A stretch of DNA of 64,000 nt from Utricularia gibba. Its lineage: Eukaryota > Streptophyta > Magnoliopsida > Lamiales > Lentibulariaceae. Each line of letters starts with the position of its first letter. Within the stretch, counting starts at the first letter, position 1. A program made the translations under genes and the position numbers. The notes beneath the pieces were generated by a model. The model ran no database searches, was not told the DNA's origin, and saw only the letters and a program-made list of their open reading frames with translations. Where the stretch lies: positions 806,001-870,000 of the forward strand of contig CM007990.1 in assembly GCA_002189035.1 (NCBI GenBank), in the 5' to 3' direction. Below, piece after piece: positions 11,394 through 23,031 of the stretch.

Positions 11394-12150
11394 GGTGCAC
11401 CCTAAAACGAACGCCGCTGGGGTACCCTTCCCCTACATGACCTCCGGAGTTCGTTTTACTGTTATTTAAAAATTATTCCAAATAAGTCTAATGACGTGGT
11501 TATTCAATATGTCTATTACATACTCGGTAACATTATATTTTAACGCAACCACAACACTCAGCAAAGATACAAATACCTTCTTGGTTTTTTTTTTTTTTTT
11601 TTGAGTAAGTTTGACACCAGCATTCTAACTTACAACAAGAATAAAGATTTTAATTCATAAGTTTCAAAATTATGTTATATATCTTCTAATTTCCTTTTTT
11701 TTTTACAAATAGTTTGTTTTTTAATTTATTCAATTACATATTTAATTTCTCATGTTATAAAAAATAATTGATTTTGATTCTAACGTCGTTATAAAAAATC
11801 ATTATATAAAACATGATATAATTATTGTCAATTTAAATTATATGAGATATAAATATGATATAACTATCATCACTTCTAATCATACCAGATACAAATACGA
11901 TATGACCATCATCATTTTACCGAACTTGGGACATGAATGCAAAAAGATCAAATATTAAATTTTATTGAGTTTAAATAAGAGACAATATATGATATCGTAA
12001 ATTGATTCACTTTTTAAAAATTTTGAAAATTGTTTAGATTTTCGTTGTAGGGTTTTGAAAACTTTATGTGTATGTTTTATAATTTTGAAAATTAAGGATT
12101 ATAATATTTATAGTTTTATCTTTTTTAATTATAAAAATATTATTCATAAA
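11394..12150. other. AT-rich spacer
   Basis: After about 60 GC-rich bases the stretch is AT-rich with homopolymer runs, and I see no gene or RNA in it. Confidence 0.5.
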
Positions 12151-12156
12151 GGGCAG

Positions 12157-14109
12157 CTCCAGGTGCGGCGGCGTTGCGATTATGTGGGGTGCTCTGGCGA
12201 GGATGCGGCGGAGGAGATCCCATCTCCTTCCTCCATATACGAGTTTCCTTCCTCCCCAGGAACCTAGTAACCCCCTGTGCCGTCAGCACCTCCCGATTCC
12301 ATAGCCCAGCCGTTGTTGCTGCTGGTACGTTCCTGCTGCGGCAAAAACAAAGGATTCTGAATCTCCCCAGAACTCACCCACAAGGGACCTGATTCCTCCC
12401 CACGAGAAAACGAGGAAGGATGGATGCTGGCGGCAGAGTGCGGCACGACATCATCGGAAAGTTTGAGTCCAGAAAAAGCCCGATCAATACCCTGATCGGA
12501 AGCCTGAAGATTGCAAAACGAGGCTGCATCATCTCCCGGCGAAAAGTTTGCGAACAGCAGCAACCACTGATCGGAGAGGAAAAGACGGGGATGAAATGAA
12601 TGAAAGGGGTGTGGGGATAAAACAGGGAGAGGAACGAGAAAAGGCAACCAACGGAAAAGGAGGCGGCAGCCCTGTACAAGTGGACGCCGTTTGGAAGATC
12701 ATGGCGTTGAACATGCATGGCTGCGTAGGCCATGAGAGACATGAGGAGCTTGATGAAGACAGCAGGAGCGTAGCTCGGTAGAGGACTGCGGCGGTCTGCA
12801 CAACCGTTTGGAGAAGACAGACAGAAGTTGACGAACACATTCAAATTCTTGGCCCAATATATACTCCCGGTCATAAGCTGTCTGTCTTCTCCAAACCGTC
12901 GTGCAGACCGCACAGTCCTCCACCGAGCTACGCTTCTGCTGCCTTCATCAAGCTCCTCATGTCTCCCATGGCCTATGCACTATGCAGCCATTCATGTTCA
13001 CGCCATGATTTTCCCCAACAGAAGAAACGGCGTCCACTTGTACAGGCTGCCGCCTCCTTTTCCGTTGGTTGCCTTTTCTCGTTCCTCTCCCTGTCTATCC
13101 CCACACCCGTTTCATTCATTTCATCCCCGTCCTTTCACTCTCCGATCAGTGATTGCTGTTCGAAAACTTTTTCGGGGGAGATGATGCGGCTTCGTTTTGC
13201 AATCTTCAGGCTTCCGATCAGAGTATTGAACGGGCTTTTTCTGGACTCAAACTTTCCGATGATTCCTGCCGTACTCCGCCACCAGCGTCCATGCTTCCTC
13301 GTTTTCTCGTGGGAGGAATCAGGTACTTTGTGGGTGAGTTGTGGGGAGATTCAGAATCCTTTGTTATTGTTGCTACAAGAATACGAGCCTCTTGACGACT
13401 CAGAGTGTTCTTACTTTTGCCCTTGATTATAACAGGCTGAAGCAAATCATTCACTAAATTTAGACAATCCGATGTTGGAGTAGCAACATCCATAACGTAT
13501 GAAAGATATCTCAGTTTCGTGTATGCATCGGAAACTCCATAGTAAGATGCAAACTCAGCCGTCAACCACGCAGTGGCAAGTTTCTGTGCTGAAACTGTTG
13601 GATTTTCATTGCAGCCTCCAACACGCACTTGTGGCTGTTTTCATCTGGAGTTGTTGAATAACTGATCGATAATTGGATTCTTTTCTTCCAACTTGCTCAT
13701 GCTCCGGTTCATGGTATAGGAAACATGTACGTAGCTTCTCACCCAATTCATCAACAATATCAGCCACCTGAACCTCGATCAAAATGTCATCTCCGAGTCC
13801 ATCCGGCAGGAGTATTCGGATTCCGCTTTCTCCTGCTGCATTCTCACAGGATCCTCTTCTTGAGAGCTTTTTAGTCGTAATAGACAGGAATATGATTCTG
13901 GTACCACTTCGTAAGATGGTGAGCTGCCCCTCCAAGCATTAACAACCAGCAGCAACAACGGCTGGGCTATGGAATCGGGAGGTGCTGACGGCACAGGGAG
14001 GTTGGGTTACTGGGTTCCTGGGGAGGAAACTCGTATTCGGAGGAAGGAGATGGGATCTCCTCCGCCGCATCCTCGCCAGAGCACCCCACATAACCGCACC
14101 GCCGCCGCA
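12157..14109. repeat. Nested long inverted repeat with fam-B sequence
   Basis: Inner arms are 12346-12824 and 12888-13366, about 479 bases each, separated by a 63-base loop. Outer arms of about 165 bases lie near 12162-12325 and 13944-14109. The right side is interrupted at about 13380-13940 by a foreign segment. Both inner arms carry degraded fam-B sequence (for example APAVFIKLLMSLMAYA on the minus strand) plus a Ser-rich frame containing NLQASDQ. A transcript through the inner arms would fold into a near-500-bp hairpin. Neither arm keeps a convincing intact gene. Confidence 0.8.
13400..13900 (-). pseudogene. Fragment of a plant C2-like protein gene (At4g24610/At5g65440-type)
   Basis: On the minus strand, about 13840-13700 encodes PDGLGDDILIEVQ, then QVADI, EKLRTCFLYHEPEHE and QVGR. 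About 13580-13400 encodes EFASYYGVSDAYTKLRYLSY and MDVATPT, then LVNDLLQPVIIKGKSKNTLS. These blocks occur in this order in a large plant-specific protein family I recall as At4g24610/At5g65440-like; the assignment is from memory. Segments between them are missing and frames change, so this is a broken copy. It sits inside the right arm of the inverted repeat and has no counterpart in the left arm, so it was inserted or captured after the repeat formed, or lost from the left side. Confidence 0.6.
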
Positions 14110-14330
14110 TGGATTCCTGCGTAGGGAATGACAGATGTGAGGAACACGATGAAGACAGCAGGAGCGGAGCTCGACGGAGGACTGCGGCCTGCTCCACAGC
14201 GCTTTGGAGAAGAGAACTCATGAACGGGACGACACATTGAGTAAGGGATTTGAACATCTTCATCGTGGAGGGGGACTTGCAGAAGGAACAGGAGATGATG
14301 GCAATGCCCACCCTCACCGGAAATGTTCTC
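14110..14330 (-). pseudogene. fam-B copy, minus strand
   Basis: Reading down from about 14317, the frame gives GIAIISCSFCKSPSTMK, then LTQCVVPFMSSLLQSA. The rest of the fam-B motif (APAVFIVFL, PYAGIHAAAVRL) is in a different frame, so the copy is broken. It pairs as an inverted repeat with the plus-strand copy at 14660-14870 across the AT-rich block between them. The original function of fam-B is unknown to me. It looks like a short hydrophobic protein. Confidence 0.55.
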
Positions 14331-14331
14331 C

Positions 14332-14680
14332 TGATTAAAATGCTACAAGTCTTCTAGAGTTTATATAATAAAAAAATAACAATATTATTACGTAAATACA
14401 TACTATATATTACGTTAATATAATAATAGTAATAAATTATTATAATATATATAAGTAATTAAAATATTTTATAAATTATAATTAAATATTTTAAAAAATG
14501 ATTTAATTATAAATTTATAAAATATTTGTTTTATTTTTTAAAGGTATTTATTTATATATTATCTTTTAATAATTTATTACAATTTATTATATTAAAGTAA
14601 TTTTTTTTTTTTTTTGTATTCACATAATATTATTGTTATTTTTTTGTTATAAAAAGACTAGAAGACTTGTAGCATTTGAA
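14332..14680. repeat. AT-rich inverted-repeat (MITE-like) block
   Basis: The ends are inverted copies: TGATTAAAATGCTACAAGTC on the left and the complement of GACTTGTAGCATTTGAATCA on the right. The interior is almost pure A/T and the pairing extends inward through TTGTTATTTTTTT-type sequence. The right half contains GTTATAAAAAG and resembles the 5' modules at 24.3, 28.1 and 31.6 kb. It therefore looks like two promoter modules joined head to head rather than, or as well as, a classical MITE. Confidence 0.6.
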
Positions 14681-14719
14681 TCACTTCTCCAGGGAAAACC
14701 CCATCGTCTCCTATTCCTT

Positions 14720-15080
14720 CTGCAAGCCCCCTTTCATGATGGAGATATGCCGTCCCTGGTCATGAGTTCTCTTCTCCAAGCCGTTGTGCAGACCGCCACA
14801 GTCCTCCATGGAGCTCCCGCTCCTGCTATCTTCATCATGTCCCTCGCGTCTCTCGTGGCCTACGCAACCAGCCATGCGGCGGCGATGAGATTACGTCGGG
14901 TGCTTGGTTGCAAAGGCATGAGGGACACGAGGAACTTGATGGAGACTGCAGGAGCGCAGCTCGGTGGAGGACTTTGGTGGGCTGTAGAACGGCTTGGAGA
15001 AGAGAAGTTACGATATATTGAGTGATGAATTTGAATATATTCATCAGTTTCTCCGTCATGGAGGCGGCGGCTTGCAGATG
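14720..15080. repeat. fam-B hairpin (inverted copies)
   Basis: The plus-strand copy (MSSLLQAVVQTATVLHGAPA at about 14763) faces a minus-strand copy. Core arms are about 14758-14869 and 14906-15012, with a 36-base loop; weaker pairing extends to about 14720 and 15080. The left arm has lost roughly 55 bases relative to the right. A TATA-like TTATAAAA sits upstream at 14647-14654, so a plus-strand transcript would form a hairpin. Confidence 0.7.
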
Positions 15081-15354
15081 GAAACGGAACCTTACGAGGG
15101 GTTCGAAGATTCAAAACTCACTTTCAGGTCTAATTTGTCATATCGTGTTGGATTTCCCAAGGATCCCAGAAACCTGATTCTGAAAACCTCTATTACTCAT
15201 ATGTGGGTGGTTTGTGCCCATGTTTTATTAATACGTTTATATATTCAATGTGTTTCATTAATTTCCAGAGATCGAGATCTTGTTTTAGATGGATATCTTG
15301 AATCTTGGTAATCAAGAAATTATCTTGATCGTTTTTCATTTTGGTGTTGATTTT

Positions 15355-15761
15355 CATCAGTGTATTTATAGCTACTTTCTTCGCGATGTGGATGAGTGTC
15401 CTGAAGGGGATATGGCCGCAGTTGGACGACCTTCTGATAAATGAAACGCATGGTTTCCCAGTTTCAGAGGACGAAGATCGGCGGGGAGAGCACAACCGGT
15501 ACGTAAAAGGAGCACCAGTAAGTTGCGAAGACAGAGTAGGAAAAGGGTAGGCGCGACTGCTGAGAAGGAAGCAGGATCAACTCGTCCCATGGAGCATCTA
15601 CTCCCCATCATGGGACGAGCAGCATCGCTGCTTCCTTCTCGGCAATGGCTTCAGCCCATTTTCTCCTCTGTCTTCGCACCTCCCCGGTACACCTTCTACG
15701 TACTCCTCGCCGATCTTCGTCCTCTCGAACTGGGAAACCACGCATGTTGTTTATCAGAAGG
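15355..15761. repeat. fam-A hairpin with sense leader fragment
   Basis: A short sense piece at 15355-15431 (FFAMWM, GIWPQLDDL) is followed by an antisense copy of the fam-A 3' half (15432-15591), a 17-base loop, and a sense copy (15609-15761, SPIFVLSNWETTHVVYQKV). Arms are about 155 bases and diverged. The order sense leader, antisense arm, loop, sense arm recurs at 25.7, 28.4 and 31.9 kb. Confidence 0.75.
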
Positions 15762-16153
15762 TCGCCAAAAGGGAATAGGAGTAACCTGTGGATCCTGTTC
15801 AAGTTACAACAATGAGAATATTGAAATTTAAATATATAATAAACATGATTTATATTAATAAATATTACTTTATTCTAATATTTAAATATATATATTTCAT
15901 TTTTCGATGTGAGATTGTTTATTATAATATTTGACCTTATGTTGAATTGATATTTGATCCAATTAAAATTTATTTTTTTGTGATTAAAGGTAATGTTGTT
16001 CTAATACGACACCGTGGGAAGAGTTGATGCTCCTCCTTGCTTCCTTCTCATCAATCACCATAACCCTTTTCCTCTTTCTCTTGACACGTCTGCGGTACTC
16101 CTTCATATTGATAAGAAAGAACAAATAATCCAATATTGGAATTTAAAAATATA

Positions 16154-16359
16154 ATAATAAATATATAATAAATTATAAATCATTATTAATCAATTAAATA
16201 CAATATTTTCTAATATGATTTATATTTTTGTGTATTTGAATTTCACATGTTTGTTCATAATAAATATATAATAAATTATAAATCATTAGTAATCAATTAA
16301 ATACAATATTTTCTAATATGATTTATATTTTTGTGCATTTGAATTTCACATGTTTGTTC
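16154..16359. repeat. Two-copy 103-bp tandem repeat
   Basis: Copies 16154-16256 and 16257-16359 are nearly identical, each ending CACATGTTTGTTC. They are AT-rich and non-coding. A diverged relative lies near 23930-24010. Confidence 0.85.
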
Positions 16360-16489
16360 GATTCATCAGATTTTAAATTTCAACACATGCCCTTGGTCAC
16401 CCAACTACAACCATATCCTGTTTAGGACATCGAGATACAGAGTGCTCTTAATTACAAATCCTTATAATATACGTTTGATGTGCGAATGA

Positions 16490-16800
16490 ATAACTTTACA
16501 ACATAAAATTTTTATAAAAAAATAAATTTAAGTATAATTTTACACGCATAATATAAAATTATAATAAAAAGATAAAAAAAGATTGGTAATACATATTTTT
16601 CTAAATACAAATTGGATAATTTTTTAATTTCCCCATTAAAAATTTAAGTCAAATCAAACAACACCTATAAATATCATATCCAACTAAAAAAACAGAAATT
16701 AATATTTTAGGTTTTAAAATAAAAATTTAACGTTTTTTAATTATATATAAAACTTTATTGTCCTATAAAATGAGGAATTACAGTAAAAGTTAAAAATTAA
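16490..16800. repeat. Dispersed repeat shared with 33.1-33.45 kb
   Basis: This stretch and 33110-33450 share a series of blocks in the same order: TTCAAGTATAATTTTA-like, AATCAAACAACACCTATAAA, ATATCATATCCAACT, and CTATAAAATG.GGAATTA. They are direct copies, probably moved together with fam-A units. Confidence 0.65.
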
Positions 16801-17001
16801 ATCACATATTTTTTCCCTATTATCATAAATGCCTCACACGGTGAACGGGTCTGGTACCAGACCTTCCCGACAGGAGAGAGCACGTGCCTGTGGATTTAAG
16901 ATACCGAGACCATTCCGACACGGCGAGGACCCAGGCAGGCCTGCCTGCATGCAGACACTCGACGTCATCGTTGACTTTCTATAAATAGCACTGCCGGCGG
17001 G

Positions 17002-17463
17002 TCACGCCGGCGCGGCGTCCGCCGTTGCGTCGTCATCTTGCCAACTCCTAGCCTTGTGGTAAATGCGCCGGACGTTTTCCCAATTCACGACGGCGAAGGT
17101 GGGCGGCGAGAGCACCAGGGGGACGTAGAAGGAGTAGTGGGGAGAGACGAAGAGGGAGAAGAAGGAAAGGGTTGCGACGATTGCCGAAAATGAAGCTGGA
17201 AGAAACATCAGCTCGTCCAACGGCGGCCATATCCCGTTCAGGGCATCGATTGTCCAAAACGCGAAGAAATTGGCGATGAAGAGTCTCATCATGGGGACCT
17301 GCAGAGGGTCTATCCCCCGTATTTGGTATGTCACCAGAAGGATACCCAGCGGGATCGGAATCAACCTCCCCGTGACGATCTTGAACACCTCCCGCAGCGC
17401 CTTTATCATCTTCGGACCCCTCGGAGGGTTCCCTTTCTCGGCCTCCGGCGGCGGAGCTCCCAT
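17002..17463 (-). CDS. fam-A intact member 1: small multi-pass membrane-like protein
   Basis: An intact single-exon frame of 153 aa starts with ATG at 17463 and ends at 17002. I do not recognise the family. The N-terminus is Pro/Gly-rich (MGAPPPEAEKGNPPRGPK), followed by KALREVFK. Hydrophobic segments then lie near residues 34-46 (RLIPIPLGILLVTY), 59-79 (MRLFIANFFAFWTIDALNG), 85-107 (LMFLPASFSAIVATLSFFS) and 113-128. The tail is acidic and basic (YHKARSWQDDDATADAAPA). This suggests three to four membrane passes, but orientation and location are unknown. A TATA box lies 78 bases upstream at the same spacing as in member 2. It is unpaired, unlike most broken copies nearby. Coding GC is far above the flanks. 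Confidence 0.75.
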   Translation of the reverse strand: MGAPPPEAEKGNPPRGPKMIKALREVFKIVTGRLIPIPLGILLVTYQIRGIDPLQVPMMRLFIANFFAFWTIDALNGIWPPLDELMFLPASFSAIVATLSFFSLFVSPHYSFYVPLVLSPPTFAVVNWENVRRIYHKARSWQDDDATADAAPA

Positions 17464-17540
17464 GGCCGGTTCTGCGAAGGAAAGGAGGATGGAAAATTGA
17501 AGGAACCTCTCTTGAGCTTGAGAAGTAACGAGGAGTGAGC

Positions 17541-17551
17541 TTATATATATA
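17541..17551 (-). promoter_or_regulatory. TATA box of fam-A member 1
   Basis: Minus-strand sequence CTATATATATAAGCTC lies about 78 bases before the ATG, leaving a leader of about 45 bases if transcription starts 30 bases downstream. Confidence 0.6.
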
Positions 17552-20500
17552 GAAGTTGATGAGCAATTCAGATTTCATTGCACGAGGTTGGAAATCTGGA
17601 ATTACACCAACTGTAGAAACCAAAAGTTACCACCCTCAGCATCCACATATAGGCCTAAAGAAGGGCATTAACCGCACCCAGAAAAGGAGTCGACTTGAAC
17701 ACTGCAGTAAATTTTGTTGGCTTTAAATTCCAGCTGGTTGCACCACAGAGCCACTTGCCGTCCTTTATATAGTGAATTAAATTAAATTAAATTAAACCCT
17801 AAACCCTAAATTCGTAACCACTAAATCTCATTAACAAGTAAACCCTAAACCCTAAAAAAAATTTAGCGTCCAAAGCTGTTTAAAGTAAACTTTCATTGTG
17901 TGTTTGAATCATGGAAAATGATAATTGTTTACTTTGCTGGTATGAATGGTTTGACTGAGAGATAACTCTGACTCACATTTAGGATGCATGAATGGGGTGT
18001 GTTGAAGGTCGAGAAGATGACCACGGGATTCCGGTTCCTCAGAGCTGATTCATTGCACAGAATCCAAGTAGATTGTGGGAGAAGGGGTAGATGGAAAACT
18101 TCAATGAGAAGAGAAAAATGTCACTTATTTTGAATTCCAGATGGTAAGCTCAGCGTGGTTAATCACCTAGTAAAAAGAAAAAACTACTGCGAATTCGGAA
18201 CTATAAGTGGGTAATTAAACTAGTGAAGGGGAGGAATGTGTCACAACTCTGATCCCCGTATCTCACCCCCAGCTTCATGATGTCTTGTGTTCTTTCTCTG
18301 CATTGCGGCGCTCCTTTATTTTAATGTGGTTTTGGATACTGTATGGGCACATTTGCGGCTGCCCCTTTAAGTAGGTTTCTTGTTTGAGGAACATGAACCA
18401 AAACCGCTCGTTGTTTTTGAGTTTTTGGTCATGAAATGGATGAACTTGAAGCAGCACATGTAACGCAGAGGGGATTGATTCCTTCTGGTGATTGTATATT
18501 AAATCAGGCTTGTGTAAATTGATTTGGTTTATGTCGAATAAACACAAGAAGAGCAAGATCCTCCATTCTTGGATTCATCACTGTGATTAATCCCCATCCA
18601 TTTCGAATGAAAAACAAAACATGGAGAGAATCCCAGCAGTCTCTTTATTACATACAAAAGGTACAGCAGAAGCAAGGCCAAGAGGGCACTGCAGTGGGCC
18701 TCCCGTGCAGGTCCTCCTCCAACTTGCCTTCTCCATCTCCAATGGAGTTCTTCTCTCGCAAACCCTGAAACAGAAACTGGAGCATGCATAAACTTCTCCC
18801 ATCACGAGGGCATTCCTTTCATTGCATCGATCACCCAATTCGCCATTGATATGCCCCGAGAAGCATCCACGCAGAAAGATGATGGAACTGCATGGAACAA
18901 CACACACATGTGATTCCTATAATGAAAACACACTAATCACGATTCTCTTTCAAAGAGCGAATGCGTAAATGCATTGGGGCAGGCTGTCTGTGTTAGGTCC
19001 TCGCAGTGTCGTGGATAGCTGCGGTCGGGGGCAGTACAGCAGCGGGACACCACGTCTCCCGATGCCAACTCCGAGTCCCATCGTCTTGTTACTCAAAAGC
19101 AGCCCCTAAAACGAAGCCTCAACGTTCCCTTTTTCTCCCAGTCCCAGTTTCCAAAATCCCGATCACCACACTCTCGATTGCATTCCGCAGATTTTTCATG
19201 TTTCGGTCATTGCAGAATTTCAAATCGATCAACGGTGAATGAAATCAAACGAACACATAAAAACCCACAGCATTTCTCTTACATCCTCACGTTTGTCCGT
19301 AAAAAAAAACGGTAATACCTAACGTTTCATTAAGAAAATCCATTCCGAAAAAAGTTTTATAAATTACGTGTGCATCGTAATAAACAAAAATGGTTTTCAA
19401 TACACGATTGTTTTTTTGTACGCATATTCGAATTATTACGAATTTCACTTTTTGAGTCACTAAGATATTTCATGCTATAAAATGATTAGAATAAGGATTT
19501 GATGTTCTAATATCATGTTTGTCCCCGAATTCATTAATAATATAATTAAATATATTATAATCATGATTAAATATATAAGTCATCTTTTTGAATAAAAATA
19601 ATAAATAATACAAAATTATAAAAATAAAAAGATACATATTAACACATGAATGTTATATCAAATTTTAAAAATAAAAAAATTAAAGGAATTCTTTGCTTTG
19701 ATAATTTTATAAAGTGACTATATTTAATTTTTGAAAATTCTATTGTTTAATAGTTCTTTAGTAAAATTTGAAATTAAGATTTTGTGAAAATTATTAAATT
19801 TCTTAAATATCTATTTTAGTGATTAAATTAGAGAGTAATTAAAAAAAATCAGATTACTCACTTTTTATTTATTCTAAAAATACATGTACATCATAATATT
19901 AAATAATTCAACCTTACAACATAATTTTATATTAGCTATACAAACAGTTTTATAATAATAATAATAATGATTGATTGCTCAATCAGTACGGCTTAAGAAG
20001 CCAGGCCTCGTTGATTTCAATGCACGGATTAGGTGATGTACGGCAGCCCAATAAATTGATTAAATTAATTAAATAATTAATATTTACTAGTGGATTTTGG
20101 GCTTACGTGGGAAAATAAACAAAAAATTCCCCATTATATTTTATTAAAAAGGCACCAAATAAAATATTTAAACAGCTTCGGAATCAATGACTGTCTGCTC
20201 CGATTTAGAATATTTAAATAGCTTCCGAAATTTTATGACACCTCTGTCCCGTTGTAATAAAACAACCGGGCCCACTGTCGGAACCATTGGGAGTGAAAAG
20301 GGGCCCAGGAGGTAAATGGCAAGATTTTATTATTATTATTCAAATTATAATGATAATAATAGTATTAATATCAAGATTATTTAAGGAGAAAAATAAGTTC
20401 GTTCGTTCTTCTTAAGGTTTCATGTGTTTGACGGGTTTGCGGCGCCATTTTTTTTCTTTTTCTGGCTGCAGAAAGAGCATTTGCCGATTTGCGGCGGTCT

Positions 20501-22800
20501 TTTTTAGTTATTATAATTTATTATTTCCTTTTATGTTTTTTTTCAATGGTAAATAAAAAAATTCTGAATAAAATGATTTTCGAATTATTCGAACTCAAAA
20601 TGTCCTCTTTTCAATGCTCCATCTAATGTTTTAATGACTAAATATTCATAGTTTAAAAGATTCGATTGCGATTCATTTTTTTCTATTTAAAAAAAATAAA
20701 TTTGATCAAACTTCTATATTGAATTATTTAATGTCCAAAATGGTTTAATCGTGATTTAATTAGGTTTTTTAAAACCTTTTGTATTGAGACTATGTTTGTT
20801 TCTATTTGAGTTCGAAAAATTAAATTAAAATACTTAAATCATGATAGCTTGGATTTGATTTTTTATAATGTGATCACGTTTTTATATATTTGAATTTGAT
20901 GTGTAATCATAATTATTAATTTTAATATAAAAAATCACTGTCATCTCGACTCCAAGTGATGTCTAATGCAAACACGCTCGTTTCATATCAGAAAAATCGC
21001 GTAAAAAATGGGTTTTTTTCTGGAATTACTTCTGTAGATGAGAAATAACCAGACTTTTACCGATTTTGTGCCAAGATACTTAGAATGAAAATCATTAGGT
21101 TAATTGAGTTGGTAAATGCTAGCGCGGTTTGACTGTGGTAACTCAACAGTTTGGCGAGCGACAAGTTCAGACAAAACCCAGAGAAATGGCGCTGGTCCTC
21201 TGGGAATCAGACAAATGAAATAAAGAAAACATTTGTCTACGGGTACGAAGGAGCTCGGAGGCTGCACCAGCCACGACGCAGAGCCTGTCTCCATTTAATA
21301 AAAACACTCATTTCCCCATGGGAGCCAGCCGAGGAAGAACGCCAAGGCACGGATACCACTGCGCAGAGATCAAGATTCAAGAGTCGAGGGTCGTAGGAGG
21401 TAGATGCGACAATTTAATGTACTGTTTTTTTCACCGCGGTGGGAAAAATTTACCGCCGGAGACGATGGATGGATTACTGAAAATTGAAGAAGATTGGGTG
21501 GGTTAAGAGATGAATGGATGTGATAACGAACTTACTGTTCGGGGGCCGATGTCGGTTCTGGTGATCTGAACGGCGGCGCGTCATTGTTTGTTCTTCTACT
21601 TGTAGTCACTGAAAGCCGCGATGGGGACGTTTGCGGCTCTCCATACTGCGAGCGAAAGAGGCGATTGCGGCTGCTTTTTTTTTTGTTAAAAAATTAATTT
21701 TCCATGTAATGTTATATATTTTATTTCGTGAAAGTTAGAGGAAATGAAAAATGGGAAGAAAAACATGAAAATGGGAGTTGATTCTTGTGCTAATGAAAAC
21801 GAAACACAGTCGATAATGTAGTATTTGGTTGATAGGATTACGAATTATACAATTTTTATTTTATGAGTTTAAATAAACACAGAATTATAAGGGTTTTTGA
21901 AATTTTATGTATTTCGGTTTATTTAAAACTATGGAAGAATATGTTGGAGTTAAAAGGAATATCAAACAGGCATTATTTATCATCATACATTACGTTTGGT
22001 TGTCATTAATGATATTATAACAATATTTAATTGAAGACAAATATTATTTTAAATAAAATAGAAATGTATTAAAATCAAAATTAAAATAGGTTACCAATAA
22101 ACCTTCATTATGCTTGTAAAGTATTCTAGTTAATAACGTATTTAAATTATTTATGTTTATATAAAAATGCATCATATCAATTTTATAAATATGTGAGTCA
22201 AATATATTATTATATTAAGAAATTATGAATATGAAATAAATTAAACATAAAATTTACATAAAATAAGAGTTTTGATAAACATGATTTGATATTCATGTAA
22301 ATGTTTTACATGTAATACATGTACTGGAAAACAAGAGATATTTATAAATCTGACCACTCTTCATGTCTTTTTCATGCATTTAGTCAAAAAATTTTATTAT
22401 ACGTAGCTACTTTTTTCATACATTTAATTAAGAATGATCATTTTTTCTAATATATCTTCGAAAACACATTTATGAATGAGGGGTAGTTTTAAAATTTAGA
22501 GGCATGAACAAGCATATATGGAATACGAATTTAGTAACTAGGCTTGAGTCCACTAAGTGCATTGTTATTGAAGTAATGCCATATTGAAATTAAAGATGTG
22601 ATAAATGTAACAAGTATATGAAAAATTTAAATATACATAAAATATAAATCACATTAAAATAAATAAGATCTAATCGATTATTATTAATCTTTAATCTCTT
22701 TTAAATTTAATTGTCTCATTTTTATGTTTTGCCAATGCATGTGACATCTAGTTTACATTAAACGAGTTGCTAGACGCGCAGCATATTCAATTCAAATTTC
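17552..22800. other. Long gene-poor spacer
   Basis: Telomere-like repeats lie at 17798-17855 (listed separately). The stretch 18270-19260 is less AT-rich and has minus-strand frames of up to 106 codons, but none shows a family motif or splice pattern I trust. 19260-21090 is AT-rich. 21100-21670 is GC-richer and could be a small unrecognised transcript. 21680-22800 is AT-rich. No gene can be supported. Confidence 0.4.
17798..17855. repeat. Interstitial telomere-like repeats
   Basis: Two short clusters of CCCTAAA units (AAACCCTAAACCCTAAA) are separated by about 30 bases. They match the plant telomere heptamer and the telo-box. A degenerate cluster also lies at 38814-38860. Confidence 0.75.
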
Positions 22801-23031
22801 ATTAACAAAAGCTTCATTTTCTCAGATGCTTTTCTGTTTCAGCTCTCGATTTCATGGCAAGAACAGTCATAAATGCATGTGGTATAGCAGTCCATGGAAC
22901 CCTTTCTTTTTGTCCAGAACAGTAACAAACACCACACATCATACTCTACGTACTGAGATTCAGGAACTAAAGCTAACAGTCCAGCAGCGATTCTACTCTT
23001 ACTCCTAGCACTAGACGGCTCGTCTCTCCGG

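Larger units (their letters stand above)
15762..16990. other. AT-rich spacer with a fam-A remnant
   Basis: A plus-strand remnant at about 16013-16110 reads WEELMLLLASFSSITITLFL, the middle of the fam-A protein. The rest is AT-rich, apart from a GC-richer patch near 16840-16980. Repeats within are listed separately. Confidence 0.5.

Noticed and set aside
12374-12913. 179-codon minus-strand frame as a real protein gene
   Set aside because: It spans an inverted-repeat arm and mixes fam-B with unrelated sequence. The opposite arm has the mirrored but differently broken frame.
18529-18907. Overlapping minus-strand frames as a small peptide gene (CLE or ROT4/DVL type)
   Set aside because: I looked for the conserved C-terminal motifs of these families and saw none in any of the three frames.
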